Below, piece after piece: positions 36,857 through 48,701 of a stretch of DNA of 64,000 bases. Source of the stretch: Dipteronia dyeriana. Taxonomy: Eukaryota > Streptophyta > Magnoliopsida > Sapindales > Sapindaceae. Positions within the stretch are counted from its first letter, which is position 1, and each line of letters begins with the position of its first letter. Where the stretch lies: positions 15,443,096-15,507,095 of the forward strand of contig CM065298.1 of the NCBI GenBank assembly GCA_032871835.1. The letters are read 5' to 3'. The translations under genes and the position numbers were made by a program. Under the pieces are notes generated by a model, which saw only the letters and a list, made by a program, of their open reading frames with translations, did not search any database and was not told the DNA's origin.

Positions 36857-38144
36857 TTGAATCACAGAATAATCTTCATCCTTTAGGATCTGCTCAAATT
36901 GGTTCTTGTTGTTTTGTGGGTTTTTTTTGTGCTTGTATCGATGCATATGGATGGAGAGTCCATCCTTTCAATTTTTCTATTTTCCAGTTAACTTGCATTT
37001 AATTTTCAAATTTGATGGCTGAAGGTTGATGATGATGAAGGTTGATGATGATGAATTGATGAGGAGCGTTGAAGAATTTTATTTTTTTTGAATTTTTTTA
37101 ATGATTTTTTTTTATATTAAAATTCTAATTTTATGGAATTTTTATTTTATTTTTTTTACAGTTTTTAATTAGTATTTATATATTAATTTTAGGGTTTTTT
37201 TTGTTTTTGTTTTTTTTGTTTTTTGTTTTTTTATATATATTAAAATACTTAATTTTTATTTTTTAAAAAATAATTTTAATTTGTATTTATATATTAATTT
37301 TATTTTCTATTATAAAAATATTTATATTTTTTAGCATTGACACGAGGTAGGTTCATTGTTTAAAGATGAAAATATCTCTCATTACGTTAACTCTGAACTA
37401 ACGTTTGACTTATCAAGGGACTAAATTGATGAATTTTAGAAAACAAAGAGACCATCCCAGTAAAAAATGGAAAGACACTTAAAACTGTCATTATCAGCCA
37501 AAACATAGAGACCAAAATGATAATTTTCTTTTTTTTTTTCTAATTTTTTTCTTCTCTTTTATTATTTACCTCTTTTTTTATTGAAATTTATTCTTCTTCT
37601 CTTTATTTTTTTAAATAAAAATTTCTTCTCTTTTTTTTTCATTAGAGACATTCTCTCTTTCTTAGTTGTTTTCTCGATCCACATGTATTCTAATTTATTT
37701 TTTACTTTACTTTTTTCTTGTTGTTAACCCTTTTTTAAATAAATAAAAAATGATTTCATATCAAACAAATCCTTGATTCATTACAACGTGGAATGACTAT
37801 AATAATAAATTTATATTAGTTTACGATAGATAAACATTATTATTAATTAGTTAAAATTTGTAGAGTTATTGTTAATATATTTCATTGTATGTATATACAT
37901 TATTTTTTATTTTATTTTAAAAATAATAAATGGAGTGTATTTAGATATTTTATTTTAAAAAATAGAGTGTTTTTAGAATATGAGTATCAAAGATGAAAGG
38001 GATAAGTTTGGAACAAAAAGAAAGTCTCTTTAAAGTATTTTTAAATTTAAATTTTTAAAATAGAATGTTTTAAGAAAAGAAGTGTAAATTGAAAAAAATT
38101 GAATTGTCAAAATAAACTATATTTAAAATTAGTAAATACACCCA
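36857..38144. other. intergenic
   Basis: T-rich DNA without a gene. A GATGATGATGAAGGTT pair is at 37028-37055. A segment at about 37380-37515 (GACCATCCCAGTAAAAAATGG) resembles one at 46560-46715 (GATCATCCCACTGCAAAATGG), a dispersed repeat. Confidence 0.5.
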
Positions 38145-38152
38145 TATAATAC

Positions 38153-38530
38153 TAGTGTTCTAGTAAATACTATGCGCTAGTCGGGCGGCAGCCCAGAGCC
38201 TAGCATCTAGACGGCACCAAAAAACGGTGCCTAGATGACGTAATAATTTATTTATTTTTAATTATTTTTCCTATATATAAAACCAATATTCAACCTCTTT
38301 AAACCAAAAAATTAATATTCAAAATTTAAACAATATAACTATCATGTAAAAACGAATTTGACTCAATCTAGACTGGTTTATCGGGAAAATCGACCGACAA
38401 AATGATCAAATCGTCAGTTTTTTTACCTGCCGCCTAGTACGGTTCATTTTGTTCTAATCGGGACGGTCGGAGCCGCCTAATGCCTAGACGGACACCTAGG
38501 CGGCGCTTAGACTCGTATTTTCGAACACTG
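38153..38530. mobile_element. hAT-type MITE, 378 bp
   Basis: A perfect 8-bp target duplication TATAATAC (38145-38152 and 38531-38538) flanks ends AGTGTTCTAGTAAATAC and, on the minus strand, AGTGTTCGAAAATAC. The interior has GC-rich GCCTAG and GGCGGC words near both ends in inverted sense. The 8-bp duplication is diagnostic of the hAT superfamily. No coding capacity. Confidence 0.9.
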
Positions 38531-38538
38531 TATAATAC

Positions 38539-39838
38539 CAAAAATAGCCTTTTTATTCTATTTTTATAAATAAACTCATTCATTAATAAAGATTTATTTT
38601 ATTTAAAAGTTGTTTTTTTCATAACTTCAGCATTATGGATTAAAATAAATAAATCGGAAAGTCTAGGCAATAAAATCTCTTTTATGTTTTTTGTTTCTCT
38701 TTTTTCAAGGATGGCCAACTAAAAGTCTAAAACAACCTACGTACACATTCCTTTATACCCAATTCTCAGCAAAAAATCTAAAACTCATCCACAACCCATT
38801 TGATGTCTGGTACATTTGCTGCGATTCTGCGATAGAGTTCTTATTACCATCAACAAATACAAGAAAAAAAAACATATATAGATGATAACAAGAATGTGAG
38901 AAAGAAGTATATATACATGGGAGAGAGGGAAAAAATGTGGCTTATTCCTAGTAATGGTGTATGGGAATAAATTATGAAGAAATTAAATTGATTGAATCAT
39001 AATTTTTTGGACGATATGGATTCTTAGATCTATTCTTATTTACCATGGATTTTTCAAATCTATTAAAGACAACGGAGGAGAGGTATCGTAGTGATATTTG
39101 AGATAGCGAAATTGGTATGGTGAAACTTGGATGGATATGAGTATGGGAGCCTTAGCTTTCTCTATTGTTGGTCCAGATTTGAGCCCATATATATTTTTGA
39201 AGAAATAGAAAAATCCAACCTATTTTTTTAATTGAAATTCAGTTTTAACCATGTTTTCAAGATAAAACTATATTCAACCAAAACTTCAAATAAATAATCA
39301 AAACTAACCTAAAAGTGATGAAAATACCCCTAGATTTTTTTCTTCTCTCTCTCTTCTCTCCCAGTTCTTCACTTTCTCTATCTGAAATCTCTTTCTCTCG
39401 TCGAAATTTCTTTCTCTTCCTTCTAGTTACTCTCTTGTCTTCAATCTTGAAAAATAATGTAAATGTCACAGTAAAACTTGATATCATTACCACCGTTTTG
39501 CTCACAAACTCGAGTAGGAGATGCACGAAGTCGAATTTGAAGTTTATAAGTTTAGAATTATTATTTCTGGAAGCTTGAATCTTCTTGATCTCACTTCTTA
39601 AACTAAACATTAGGTTTTTCATACTTTAAATAGTTTACAATCATTTGTAAATTCTAATGGTTTATATTTCATGGGTTTTGATAAATTGTTTGATTATGTT
39701 GTGGTTTTCAAAATCATTTTTGAAGTTCTTGACAATTCTGAGTTTCTACTGAACGTTGTATGATAGCTTGTCTTGTAATATTTTTTTTAGTTCATCATGT
39801 AACATATTTTTAGTCCATCACATAACATGTATGACATG
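38539..39838. other. intergenic, nothing recognised
   Basis: AT-rich. An antisense pair of open frames near 39257-39622 is Arg/Lys-rich on one strand and Leu/Ser-rich on the other, over a CT-rich tract; not called. Confidence 0.5.
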
Positions 39839-40803
39839 TGTTGACAGTGATTTTTGGATCGTATAGGATTGATCACACATCTAACATGTTTTGTAGATTG
39901 TTGAAGATGTTATGGAGAAAAATAGAAAAAAAGAGAAGAAAACATGCACACTTAAGTTTACGTGGTAAAACCTTAAGGTAGGAAAACATCCACGGTTGCC
40001 AGTGAAGGCGAGAAGAATTCACTATGAATAGAATGATTACACACACGGTTCCTCCTTTTTTGGTGTCGCTCTCTCTTTCGATTTCTTGTATGCTTTCTCT
40101 GTGTTGTTATATATATTTTTCAATGAGATTATGGGTCTATTTAAACCATAATCTTTGTTATACAAATAAGGAAAGGTGATAGTGTTTGATTAGGACTGGT
40201 TACTTATTGAACCCGTCTTTTTCTTCTTTCCTGTTTCGGAGATATTTGTATTGAATTAGAGTTTTCGTATGATTCTAATTGAGTAGTCTTTTTTAGACTT
40301 ATTTCCCGATCGATGAGCAGTCTTCTAAAAGATTATAGTTATTGCTTGATTTAGACTCGTTTTCTGTTTGGTATTTACCCTTTTGGAAGATTTGAGTTAT
40401 TTCCTGAATAGAATTCTCTGATACTAGAGAGAAAATAAGGATATTTCCTTATTGGAGTGTGATTTTTGATTCCTTGAGCAAGACAACTCTTCTTTGTATT
40501 TGACACGTAGATGTCTTTAATGTCTCCCACGCCTTGTCCAACTGACCAATTGTCTAGTCTCGACCAAATTGCTTTTATCTCGATCGGATGGTCCTGACCA
40601 AGTTGTCTCTACCTGATCGGCTAGTGTCCCCGACCAGGTTATTTGTGTCCAATCGGTTAGTTTTCCCGACCATCTTGGGTAATCTTAACTAGGTCTTGAG
40701 ATCATCTATTAATTATCTTGGATTAATCTTCCCTAATTGACTTTTATAACATGACATATCTAATCATGCTAACTTGTCACGCTATCAAAAAATCCTTATA
40801 ACA
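39839..40803 (-). repeat. 3' LTR of the minus-strand element (965 bp)
   Basis: On the plus strand starts TGTTGACAGTGATTTTTGG and ends CCTTATAACA. It matches 43886-44573 for its first about 665 bases. The last 300 bases have no partner in the window. Confidence 0.9.
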
Positions 40804-40806
40804 ATA

Positions 40807-40817
40807 CCCCCTCAAAT
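40807..40817 (-). other. polypurine tract of the minus-strand element
   Basis: Minus-strand ATTTGAGGGGG followed by TAT and the LTR start TGTTATAAGG. Confidence 0.85.
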
Positions 40818-40894
40818 CCGCGAGATATGCTCTTGACGGTTCAACGAAGGGGATTTGAATAATTTTAATTTTTTGACACTTCCAAACTTATTGC

Positions 40895-41345
40895 TCTAAC
40901 CTGATCAAGTATCTTATTAAACTTATCATTTTTTTTAAACTGATCAAGTGTCTTATTAAACTGATCAAATTTCTTATTAAACTGATCAGTCTTGGACTCC
41001 TCTTTGCTCCCCTATAGTTGAACTAGTTGGTGTCCTAGCTATCTGCTCAGGATAATTCCCAATCGTGTTTTTTTAGATTAGTCGGTGTCCCGGCTCTTTG
41101 CTCAGGATAATTCTCGACTGTCTTGATTTGGTCGGTGTCCTGGCTCTTTGCTAAGGATAATTCCCGATCGTTTCGATTCTCCGGTCTGTGTCCTGGATTT
41201 TTACTCAGGATAATTCTCAACTTTTTTTTGGACTAGTTGGTGTCCCAACTCTTTGCTTAGGATAATTCCCGACTGTCTTGATTCGGTTAGTGTCCTGACC
41301 TTTCACTTAGGATAATTTCCGACCGTCCTGAGTCTTCAATCAAGA
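40895..41345 (-). repeat. two tandem arrays in the 3' untranslated part
   Basis: 40895-41005: four copies of a roughly 21-base unit, CTGATCAAGTATCTTATTAA (plus sense). 41010-41345: about six copies of a 55-70 base unit with the core GGTCGGTGTCCTGGCTCTTT then GCTCAGGATAATTCCCGA. The first array shares its word with 25040-25345. Confidence 0.85.
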
Positions 41346-41986
41346 GGTGTTTTGGGAACCTTGCCCCATTTTTCCTTGTATTTCCCATGTAAACAAGTCA
41401 CCAAGGATGTCTCCCGGTTTTGTCTGTTTATAAGGGTTTGGCCGAATCGTTAGTGAAATACTAACACAACAGGATGCATTTCACCAGGTTTTCCTCGATA
41501 GCGTACCTGAGTGTTTTTTTTTCGGTAAAATCGACATCTCGTGGTGGCCAGATTGCTGACAGTGCTTTATATGCACCAAGTCAGTTTGATAGGTGCGTCG
41601 GATCTCTAACAACCGACTTCTCAGCCTCTCGGGCACATTCACTCACCATGACAGGTGTTGGCACTGTGAGTTTATCTTTGATAACAAACATGATTATGAA
41701 AAATCTGAACACCATTCTTGGCTTCTTTATTTATTGATATCAAAATTAACAATACTAAAAATAATTAGAAAAACTACAAGTAAAAAGTAAACTAAAAATA
41801 TCTTAAATAAAAACTAGAAGCAACTAAGCTATCTCCATGAAGAGTAGGTTTTTTTTAAGACAAGTTCCATCATCCATGAACTTGTTTAGGGTCTTCAAAA
41901 GATATTAATGTTGACCTTCCCTTCATCGTTGTCTCAGCTCAGGCTTCGTTTCTTATCCTGATTTCCCATTGGTTGATCGCCCCAGT
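41346..41986 (-). other. element interior without recognised coding sequence
   Basis: Between the arrays and the end of gag. Frames of 65-87 codons exist on the plus strand, but none shows a known domain. No pol motif in either direction. Confidence 0.6.

Positions 41987-42022
<36 letters not shown>
41987..42022. repeat. run of 36 G (36 C on the coding strand)
   Basis: An uninterrupted homopolymer of 36 G. On the minus strand it follows the zinc-knuckle region of gag and would read as about 12 prolines. No other base run of this kind is in the window; it could be genuine or an assembly or polishing error. Confidence 0.9.
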
Positions 42023-42023
<1 letters not shown>

Positions 42024-42029
42024 CCTTCT

Positions 42030-43720
42030 GATGATCATCAGTATTTTTAAGAATTAAATCTTTGAGGTGACCCTCCCTGATGAGTGTCTCGATGTGGTCT
42101 CTTAATTGGTAACACTTTGATGTGTCGTGACCACTTTCTTTGTGGAACCTGCAGTACTTTGTTGTGTCTCTTCAGGCCTAGGTTGACTGTCTAGGAGGAT
42201 ATTTGACTAGCTTTTGGTCTTCTACGATCACCAAGATTTCCTCTTGTTTCTCGGTGAGGGGAGTGTAGTTGGTGTACTGACCATGGAACTTTCTGTCGTT
42301 CCTTTTGTTTCTACGATTGCTCCCGTCACTCTTCTGATGATCACCGTTCTGGTTCTTTATATTGCTATTACTTCTTTTGGCATTCTCTCCAGGGCGACCC
42401 CCGTGTACATAACTACACCCCTTGAGCTAGCTCCTCTTCTTCAGCCATTGCATAACTGCCTGCCACATCCATCAGGTCGGCACACATATCTTGGCACTTT
42501 CTCCTCTAATCGAAGGAAAACCGACTCTTTTGTAGGTTGTTGGTGAAGGTGGCTACCACAACCTCGTCATTGGGGTTATGGATCCCTGACACTTCCTGAG
42601 AGAACCTTTTCAGGTAATCTTTTAGTGACTCGTTCTTTGCTTGTTTGAGGATGGTGAGGTGAGCTACTGACTTCCTCATTTGTATGTTACCTAAGAATTG
42701 TCGAGAAAAAGCCTGGGTTAACTTTAAGAAATTATTGATTGTTCCCAGAGGGAGCCTTCCAAACAAACCAGACCATAAATCCCCAAGTGTTTACAGGAAC
42801 GTCAAACACAATAATGGGTCATTGTAAGCATATTGGGCAATCGCACTTCAAAAACGTCTCACGTGTTCTTTTGGATCCGTGTTTGCTTTAAATTGCTCGA
42901 CCTGAAACATTCTGAATCTTTTCGAGAATTGGGTTTGGAGAATGCTATTAACGAAGGGGCTTTCAAAATCGTTGTCCAGTAAATCTTTAAGTCCTTGGCG
43001 ACGTTCTAATGCTTCCATCTTCTGGGTTAATTTCTATATCAGGATATCTCGCTTATCTTCTGGCTCGTTATCCATTCCCGATTGTTGATGGTCGATGGGC
43101 TCTTGTTTGAAACTTAGCGGGGATTTGCACCTGCGGTGTGTTTTTTATAGGGTGGTTGGTCACTGTCATCTAACGAGCTAGATCGATCCTGCCTATGAAC
43201 TCCTCTACGGATTTCTTCTGACTCAAAGTCTGCTTGATACCGATTTTGCCTACCCCGTCCGATAATTCCTTCATCTCCCTTTTGGGGTTGTTCCCCCTTT
43301 CCATGGTGGTCCGTTCTTTCTCTGCTAGACTTACGGGACGCGTCTGGGGTCACGTCCATTATTTCAGAACATACCCTAGGGTCTCGGGTCACCATAGGTG
43401 TGGACAATTGATATGACAATGTCAGATTTGCAGTTGCTGTTATATTGATTCCCTGTCTAGCGGTGTCTTCACTGACTCTCCATAGTGACTCTTGGACCTG
43501 CTGGACTGCATCTGGAGAAATTATCGGGGGAGCGTTTATAGAGGTTATTGCAGCTTGACCAGTTGAAGTTGGAGTCACTGAGGGCAAGCTTCCTCCAACA
43601 TTGTTGGTGTTTATCGGGTCAGAATCATTACCATCACGTAGGGTACTAGCATCTTTTAGAGACTGGCTTTCATCTCTATCATTTTGCCATGTTGCTGCTT
43701 CACAAGTTCTTTTTTTTTAG
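42030..43720 (-). pseudogene. gag of the minus-strand Tat-type element
   Basis: The N-terminal part is open from about 43720 through 43114 (SLWRVSEDTARQG region, then charged linker). The capsid region lies at 42766-42506 (SRQFLGNIQMRKSVAHLTIL, ESLKDYLKRF, ATFTNNL). The zinc knuckle, at about 42160-42105, reads YCRFHKESGHDTSKC followed by YQLRDHIETLIREGHLKD, almost the same as in the 18.6 kb element. There is a break between the first two parts (about 43110-42770) and one between capsid and knuckle, and the homopolymer follows the knuckle. No intact full gag frame remains. Gag would form the particle that packages the element RNA. Confidence 0.85.
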
Positions 43721-43865
43721 AACTCTGTTTGCGAATTTGTTTACTTGTGTATATTTTGACGTTGATAAAACAGGTAATCCACCCCCTAACACCTTTTTTT
43801 TTTGCTTGCTAGAGTATCTCGGTGTTTCGTCTGTTTATGTTGGTTCCTCGAAGTTGAGTTCTATG

Positions 43866-43883
43866 CCCCTTCTTCTAGCGTCA
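43866..43883 (-). other. primer-binding site of the minus-strand element
   Basis: Minus strand GACGCTAGAAGAAGGGGC, two bases after the LTR end GTCAACA. Close to the PBS at 18875-18892. Confidence 0.7.
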
Positions 43884-43885
43884 GT

Positions 43886-44573
43886 TGTTGACGGTGATTT
43901 TTGGATCGTATAGGATTGATCACGAGTCTAACTGGTTTTTATAGATTGTTGAAGATGTTATGATGAAAAAAAAAAACATGCACACATAAGTTGTGGTAAA
44001 ACCCCAAGGTGGGGAAATATCCACGGTTGCCGGTGACGGCGAGAAGAATTCACTATGAATAGAATGCACTATGAATAGAATGATTACACACATAGTTCCT
44101 CCTTTTTTTTTGGCGTCTCTCCCTTTTTCTATTTCTTGTATGCTTTCTTTGTGTTGTTATATATATTTTACAATAAGATTATAAGTCTATTTATATATGC
44201 ATAGAACCATAATCCTTGTTATACAAATAAGGAAAGGTGATAGTGTTTGATTAGGACTGGTTACTTATTGAAGTCGTCTTTGTCTTCTTTCCTGTTTTAG
44301 AGATATTTGTATTGAATTAGAGTCTTCGTAGGATTCTAATTGAGAAGTCTTTTTTAGACTTATTTTCGGATCGGTGTGCGGTCTTCTAGAAGAGTAGAGT
44401 TATTGCTTGATTTGGACTCGTTTCCTGTTTGGTGTTTATTTTTCTGTAAGCTTTGAGTTCTTTCTTGAATAGAATTATCTGATACTGGAGAGAAAATAAG
44501 GATATTTCCTTATTGGAGTGTGATTCTAAATTCCTTGTTTGAGTAAGACAATTCTTCTTCGTATTTGATTTAT
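43886..44573 (-). repeat. 5' LTR of the minus-strand element, truncated
   Basis: Starts (plus sense) TGTTGACGGTGATTTTTGG. It follows 39839-40503 with small insertions and deletions, such as a 16-base tandem duplication (GAATAGAATGCACTAT) near 44057-44080, then stops matching at about 44573. Confidence 0.88.
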
Positions 44574-44730
44574 AGTTGCCTTTAGGACTCAGCTATGTAG
44601 GACTCAACCACTTGTTCTACATCACCTTCAGCCTAAAATGCAAATAATTAAGCACATATAGTAACACAATTCCAAGTTGTTATGTTCAAAATTTAACTTC
44701 AGATACAGAACATTTGTAAGGTTTCATACC

Positions 44731-46346
44731 TTTGGACCTATAAGAACTCCATTTTTCTCCACTGCAACGGTCAGAGAACGACAAAATAAATCATTAGTTA
44801 TAGTCGCTGCAGTACTCCAAAGAGAGATCATTATATAGATGCCTAAGTTAATTACCTGTGATATTTACAAATTCATCGGCTGCGTAGCTGATCGGTGTGG
44901 CACACAAATTAATGGGGATGCTCTTGGCATATCCCGATGAGTAATAATTGAGACCGATGAAATCGAAAGATCCTGATCAATTTCTTCTCCTGAGCTGAAA
45001 AAGTGGGTAGCCTATCCTTCACTATTTCTCTCATGATTCTTGGATAGTCTCCATACACTAATGGCTCCACAAACCTGATAAAAAAAACACTAGCATTACT
45101 TCCCAAGTAGCAGCTCGGAGAATTAGAAAATGAATAAGATCGAAAAACCAATGCAGCTTGAGAAATTTACTAACCATCCAAGCTCGAAATCCATTGCTCG
45201 TCTTGCTGCAGCTATATCGTCCAACGATTCTGAATAAGGCTCGAAATATTGTGCCACAAAACTCAATCCAATTCGTCCCCTTTGTTTTGCCTGGAAAATG
45301 ACATTGATCAACAATATTATTAGTATATCGGTAAAATCCCAACTCTGAGCCAATGAAAGTTGAGTCCTGTAATAGAGATTGAGATCAGGATTTTCACCTG
45401 GAACTTTTCTCTGTCGAGTCTAAAAGCAGTTGCATGTGCAAGCAGAAGATTATGAGTCACAATATAAGGCTCTGTCGCCGAATTACCTGCTTTACAGATT
45501 TTTCTATCAGAACACCTGACTTGTGGAGCCATTCCAATGTCATACCCAAATTTTGCATAATTCAGTGGCTCATTGATTGTTATCCAATTCTTCACTGTCT
45601 CCAAATGTTCTAAACAAAATTTCAACATAGTCCTTGAAATCACCCCTGGGAACATAATTTGAACCAATAATCATGCATTTAAGTTTCATACAAAATTCAT
45701 AAAAAAATTTAGTCGAAAGTGAATATTATGTACTAACACAAAGGATCGACTTAGTGGCCACCCTATTTTTCTTCCAGGGCTTGTGGAGCATCATTGTGAA
45801 GGATTGTCACAACGGGCTTGATGCCTGCGTTGATTATGTTAGGAAAAATATAATGAGTAATATAATAGAACGAATTAAGAACAGGATCTCGCACATTTTT
45901 CATGCAGAATCTCTATTGGCACGGAAAAATTGTGTGGGATTCTCACACCTGAAAATTTTCGTTAAAACACTGTATAGTTAGGCATTTGTTACCGTAATTA
46001 ATCAGTTCATCAATCATACTGTTGTAATGATTGATTCCTTCTTGGTTTACTCCTCCACTCAAGGATCCATCTACACATCAAAATTCATTGATTATTATTA
46101 TTATTATTTTTCAAAAAGTTTCTTGTATGGAAGACCAGGAAGTTGGATGCAAATTAAACTTACGCGGAAGAATCCTGGTCCAGGAAATGGACTTAAGCTT
46201 TTACTATTGACTTAAGCTTTTAGGTAACCTTATTATACCTGTGCAGCAGCAGTTGAGGCTCCAAACGAGAAATCACTAGGAAAGTCACATCTTCTGATTT
46301 TCATTTCCACTTCCTGCGATCTCAAACCACTGTTCCTTGAACATCC
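44731..46346 (-). pseudogene. GH1 beta-glucosidase pseudogene fragment
   Basis: Minus-strand exon-like pieces in order: IRRCDFPSDFSFGASTAAAQ (46346-46237); SGGVNQEGINHYNSMIDEL (about 46069-45998); GIKPVVTILHNDAPQALEEK (about 45833-45764); the acid/base motif piece NWITINEP with CKAGNSATEPYIVTHNLLLA (45655-45403); RGRIGLSFVAQYFEPYSES (45292-45175); PLVYGDYPRIMREIVKDRLP then DFIGLNYYSSGYA (45075-44863); VEKNGVLIGPK (44765-44731). These match glycosyl hydrolase family 1. Defects: TAG where the conserved Tyr of YGGF should follow EEK; a one-base loss before NWITINEP; a frame change before DFIGLNYY. Missing are the exons between the N-terminal piece and SGGVN, and the nucleophile ITENG end. The truncated LTR abuts the broken 3' side. 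Confidence 0.85.
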
Positions 46347-48155
46347 TGAAAAAAATACGGGGAAAAAAAAATATGAATTAGTGAAACTCGACATGTATTT
46401 ATTTATATATGAATTGAAGTATTTGATTAATATAAAGTAAAAATAACAAAATATATAGTTTTCAAAATATATAGTTAGATGAAAGTTGTTTATTTTTTTA
46501 AAATTTTAAGCCTAAAATTATACTTTTAACTCATTCAATTATAATCAAGGGTAATGACATCATTTTAATTTTGTTGTGAGGGTTGACCGTTAAAATCCGG
46601 TTAAAGGATTAAATTGATAGGTTTTTTTTTTCTTAAAAAAAGAGGATCATCCCACTGCAAAATGGATAGAATGTCATTATCAATCAAAAAATGAAGACTA
46701 AATTGATAATTTATATATAAAAAATTGTCAATTTTTTATATATATATATTTTTTAATCCCGTGTTGTGGTTTCATCTGCGTTTGAAAACATTAGAAACAA
46801 AACCATGTTTTCGGCCAATAAGGCAAAATGTTGAAAAAAAAAAGTTTCTCTATTTCCAAATAAAATTTGTAATCTCAAAACTGGTGTCAAACATGTATTT
46901 TATAATTTTTTATGCTCGGAAAAACCAAAACTATATTTTTAAAAACACCTTACTCTTTTCCGATAAAATCTATGATTGTTCTGGCTTCTGTCTTTCTTGT
47001 TCATTATCTCGAAAACTTATTGTCTTTTGTTTTGCTTGTATTTTTCAGCATTGTCCTTGTTTGGAATTCTAATTTGTTGGATTTTCATCACAAGATTTGA
47101 GATTGTTATATCTCAATAAGAACTTCAAAATATTAGAAAAGAAAGAAAGAATTTATTGTAGGGTTTGTAAAATAGTGAAGTAGAAAAAAAAAACGTTGAT
47201 TTCTAAATAATAATAAAAAAAAACTAGTTTTTAGTGTTTTTAGAACTTTTTATCTAGTTTGATAATTTTAATTCAAGTTAATATTATCAATAAAAAAAAT
47301 AGAGTTTAAATTTATGAAGTACAAAAAGAATCTTTCAATTTTTTTTTTTAATGGGATCAATTAACTATAGAGTGCACATACAATACAATTTTAAGGATAG
47401 TAAACATTGCCACTCATCAATTATCAAAGTTTATAAAAGACCCCATTGCCAGTTGCTCAGATTTGCCAGCCAATAAAATTCTCGCTGCACCTATTTACTT
47501 TATACAGCCAACACCAAAATTAAAAAAAATGAGAACTTGTTTTAACAATTAAGTTTTTTCTTTTTACACCCCTTTTCAAGACGGACTTCATTCTTAAAAC
47601 TTAAATATAAAAAATTCGAAAGACACTTTCTTTTATTTTAAGATTATTCTTTGTATTTTTTGACACTCCTATTTTAAAGACAGTCCATTTTAAAATATAA
47701 ATTTCTAAAAACACTCCATCTAATAGTTTAGGAGATATAATTTTTTTTAATAATTTAATTATTTTAAAGTGTTTTTAGATTATTTTTTCTGTCTTAATTA
47801 ATTTTAGTTTAGATTAAAATTATCATTAATAAAAAAAATATAGTGTAAATAAATAATTATGAATTATAATGAGAAGCTCTCTAAAAAAAAAAAAACTCCG
47901 TACACCCTTTGAAATCTCAAATATAACCCTAATTGATTATTCATCGTTATTCATCATTCTTTTTCTATTTATACCATCACATTTTTTTCAACACATTTTT
48001 TCTTTTTCTATTTCATTAAAAATTTCCAATAAAATAAATAGACTTGTTAACCTTTTTCTATTACATGTTGGCATAATTGTATAAAAGCATCAGAAATAAT
48101 AAACTATGTTGGCATATTTCATTATTTCTATGAACAATTATGTAATATCTATTAA

Positions 48156-48260
48156 GAGAGGTTGATCCAGTAGTTTTCTCCTTAAAACTATATGGTAGGT
48201 TCCAGAATCGAGTTATCCTTATCTCTAAATCTTAAATTATTATAATATTTCAAAAAACAA
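48156..48260 (+). mobile_element. tRNA-derived SINE, 105 bp
   Basis: A perfect 16-bp target duplication ATGTAATATCTATTAA (48140-48155 and 48261-48276) flanks it. The A-box-like GTTGATCCAGTAGTTTTC and the B-box-like GGTTCCAGAATCGAGTTA are visible, and the end is A-rich (CAAAAAACAA). Confidence 0.85.
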
Positions 48261-48334
48261 ATGTAATATCTATTAAATCCACCACTAAAAAAACACTAAT
48301 GCTAGTTGATCCACAAATTATTTATTACGAAATG

Positions 48335-48545
48335 AATTTGACTTGTCGTAACCTTAATTATTGAAATGAAAAATGGAGATAATCCAACTGTCATAATCTT
48401 TAACGGAATGAATCTGATTTGTCATAACCTTAATTATTGAAATGAAAATGTCAATAATTCCTACTGTCACAACCTTACTAAAGTGAATCTTATTTGTTAT
48501 AACCTTAATTATTGAAACGAAAATGGCAACAAATCTTACTAAGAG
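48335..48545 (+). repeat. minisatellite, three units of about 75 bp
   Basis: The core ATAACCTTAATTATTGAAAT occurs at about 48346, 48424 and 48499, each preceded by GAATCTGATTTGTC-like sequence. The minus-strand 74-codon frame over it (48578-48354) is a repeat translation, not a gene. Confidence 0.8.
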
Positions 48546-48586
48546 TAATTTTTCCTTAAAAAAAAAGAGTGAATGCATGAGAATAA

Positions 48587-48701
48587 AATGAGTTTAGCTC
48601 GGTGGTAATCTCCTCACAACATATTTTTGAGTTTATACGTTCGAATCATTCCCCTTCTCTCGTTCCTAAAGTATTGTAATAGTTCAAAAACAAAAATAAT
48701 A
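48587..48701 (+). mobile_element. tRNA-derived SINE
   Basis: A box GTTTAGCTCGGTGGTAATC and B box ACGTTCGAATCATTCC, A-rich end CAAAAACAAAAATAA. Imperfect target duplication: AATGCATGAGAATAA before, AATGTGTGAGGAATAA after. Related in layout to the SINE at 29689-29814. Confidence 0.7.

Larger units (their letters stand above)
39839..44573 (-). mobile_element. minus-strand Tat-type gag-only retroelement, one LTR truncated
   Basis: The order on the minus strand is: truncated 5' LTR (44573-43886), PBS (about 43883-43866), gag (about 43720-42030), a non-coding region with tandem arrays, polypurine tract (40817-40807), 3' LTR (40803-39839). No protease, RT or integrase is present, so it depended on a partner for movement. 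PBS, zinc knuckle, polypurine arrangement (GGGGGTAT-TG) and the 3' array motif all resemble the Tat element at 18.6-29.2 kb, so the two are related although their LTRs differ. The outer 300 bases of the right LTR are missing, so no target duplication can be read. Confidence 0.85.

Noticed and set aside
46725..47072. 115-codon plus frame with hydrophobic stretches
   Set aside because: Phe/Ile-rich AT-driven frame without a start context or family similarity.
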